From NCBI GenBank assembly GCA_001931875.2, contig MSJH02000429.1, positions 1 to 17,623 of the forward strand: 17,623 bases of DNA, written 5' to 3'. The notes below the pieces were generated by a model, which worked only from the letters and a program-made list of their open reading frames with translations, did no database searches and was not told the DNA's origin. This stretch comes from Byssochlamys sp. IMV 00236. Its lineage: Eukaryota; Ascomycota; Eurotiomycetes; Eurotiales; Thermoascaceae. Numbering within the stretch: the stretch's first letter is position 1; each line of letters begins with the position of its first letter. Below, piece after piece: positions 17,518 to 17,623 of the stretch. Position numbers and translations under genes: made by a program.

Positions 17518-17593
17518 CTATATCAAGTGATATAGAGGAATCTGACATAAGTCGTCTTCCGACTCATGTTGATTTCCGAAACTTTTCGGAAAT
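17518..17593. repeat. cluster of three short hairpins
   Basis: Three inverted repeats in a row: CTATATCA-AG-TGATATAG (17518-17535), AGTCG-TCTTC-CGACT (17550-17564) and ATTTCCGAA-ACTT-TTCGGAAAT (17572-17593, nine-base stem). Upstream, TGTAGCGAACC at 17490 resembles the TG start of an LTR, so this may be the edge of an element that continues beyond the window. Confidence 0.6.
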
Positions 17594-17623
17594 ATGAAAA
17601 TTCTCGGATCAAGACCTTTTTCG

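Noticed and set aside
1..17623. CRISPR array, bacterial operon or prophage content
   Set aside because: No regularly spaced repeats, no Shine-Dalgarno-led gene strings, and introns plus a eukaryotic-type tRNA and LINEs indicate a nuclear eukaryotic genome.

Overview
The window looks like an AT-rich segment from a filamentous fungus, most likely an early-diverging one (Mucoromycota, Mucorales-like). The reasons are short GT-AG introns of about 48-96 bases, a nuclear tRNA-Ser gene, an uncharacterised multi-exon membrane-protein gene, a Ty3 chromovirus scrap, tandem LINE copies and a eukaryotic TnpB-like (Fanzor) relic. The lineage call is an inference; no rRNA or conserved housekeeping gene confirms it.

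Left part (1-5175): mostly AT-rich DNA with no confident gene up to about 2.75 kb, apart from a doubtful small membrane ORF (1811-2014, minus). On the minus strand, 2814-3535 reads as a three-exon gene of 204 codons whose phases fit. Directly upstream, 3769-4618 is a decayed coding stretch that may be the 5' part of the same gene. At 5005-5175 is the C-terminal piece of another unidentified gene, cut off by a LINE.

Middle part (5174-9288): an internally deleted LINE (copy A, 5174-about 5735, minus), a scrap of a chromovirus polyprotein (integrase C-terminus plus chromodomain, 5809-6233, plus), then the best gene of the window. This is a predicted seven-exon, two-pass membrane protein (6702-8618, plus). 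It is followed by the minus-strand relic of a Fanzor/TnpB-like RNA-guided nuclease (8680-9288).

Right part (9289-16460): a nest of mobile elements, all LINE parts on minus. Copy B (9289-13800: ORF1, endonuclease, reverse transcriptase, zinc knuckle, 3' UTR) abuts the Fanzor relic. Copy C (13803-14800 plus 15387-16187) abuts copy B inside ORF1. Copy C is broken by a 590-base insert containing one LTR-like repeat and bounded on its other side by an inverted copy of the same repeat. The implied order is Fanzor, then LINE B, then LINE C, then the LTR element. All of it is degenerate.

Right edge (16461-17623): a degenerate purine/pyrimidine-biased stretch with a possible retroelement ORF, an intact tRNA-Ser(AGA) gene (17173-17254), and three consecutive hairpins at the end. 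The most striking link is that the 3' ends of all three LINE copies carry the antisense of the first 15 bases of this tRNA gene (13-14 of 15 identical).
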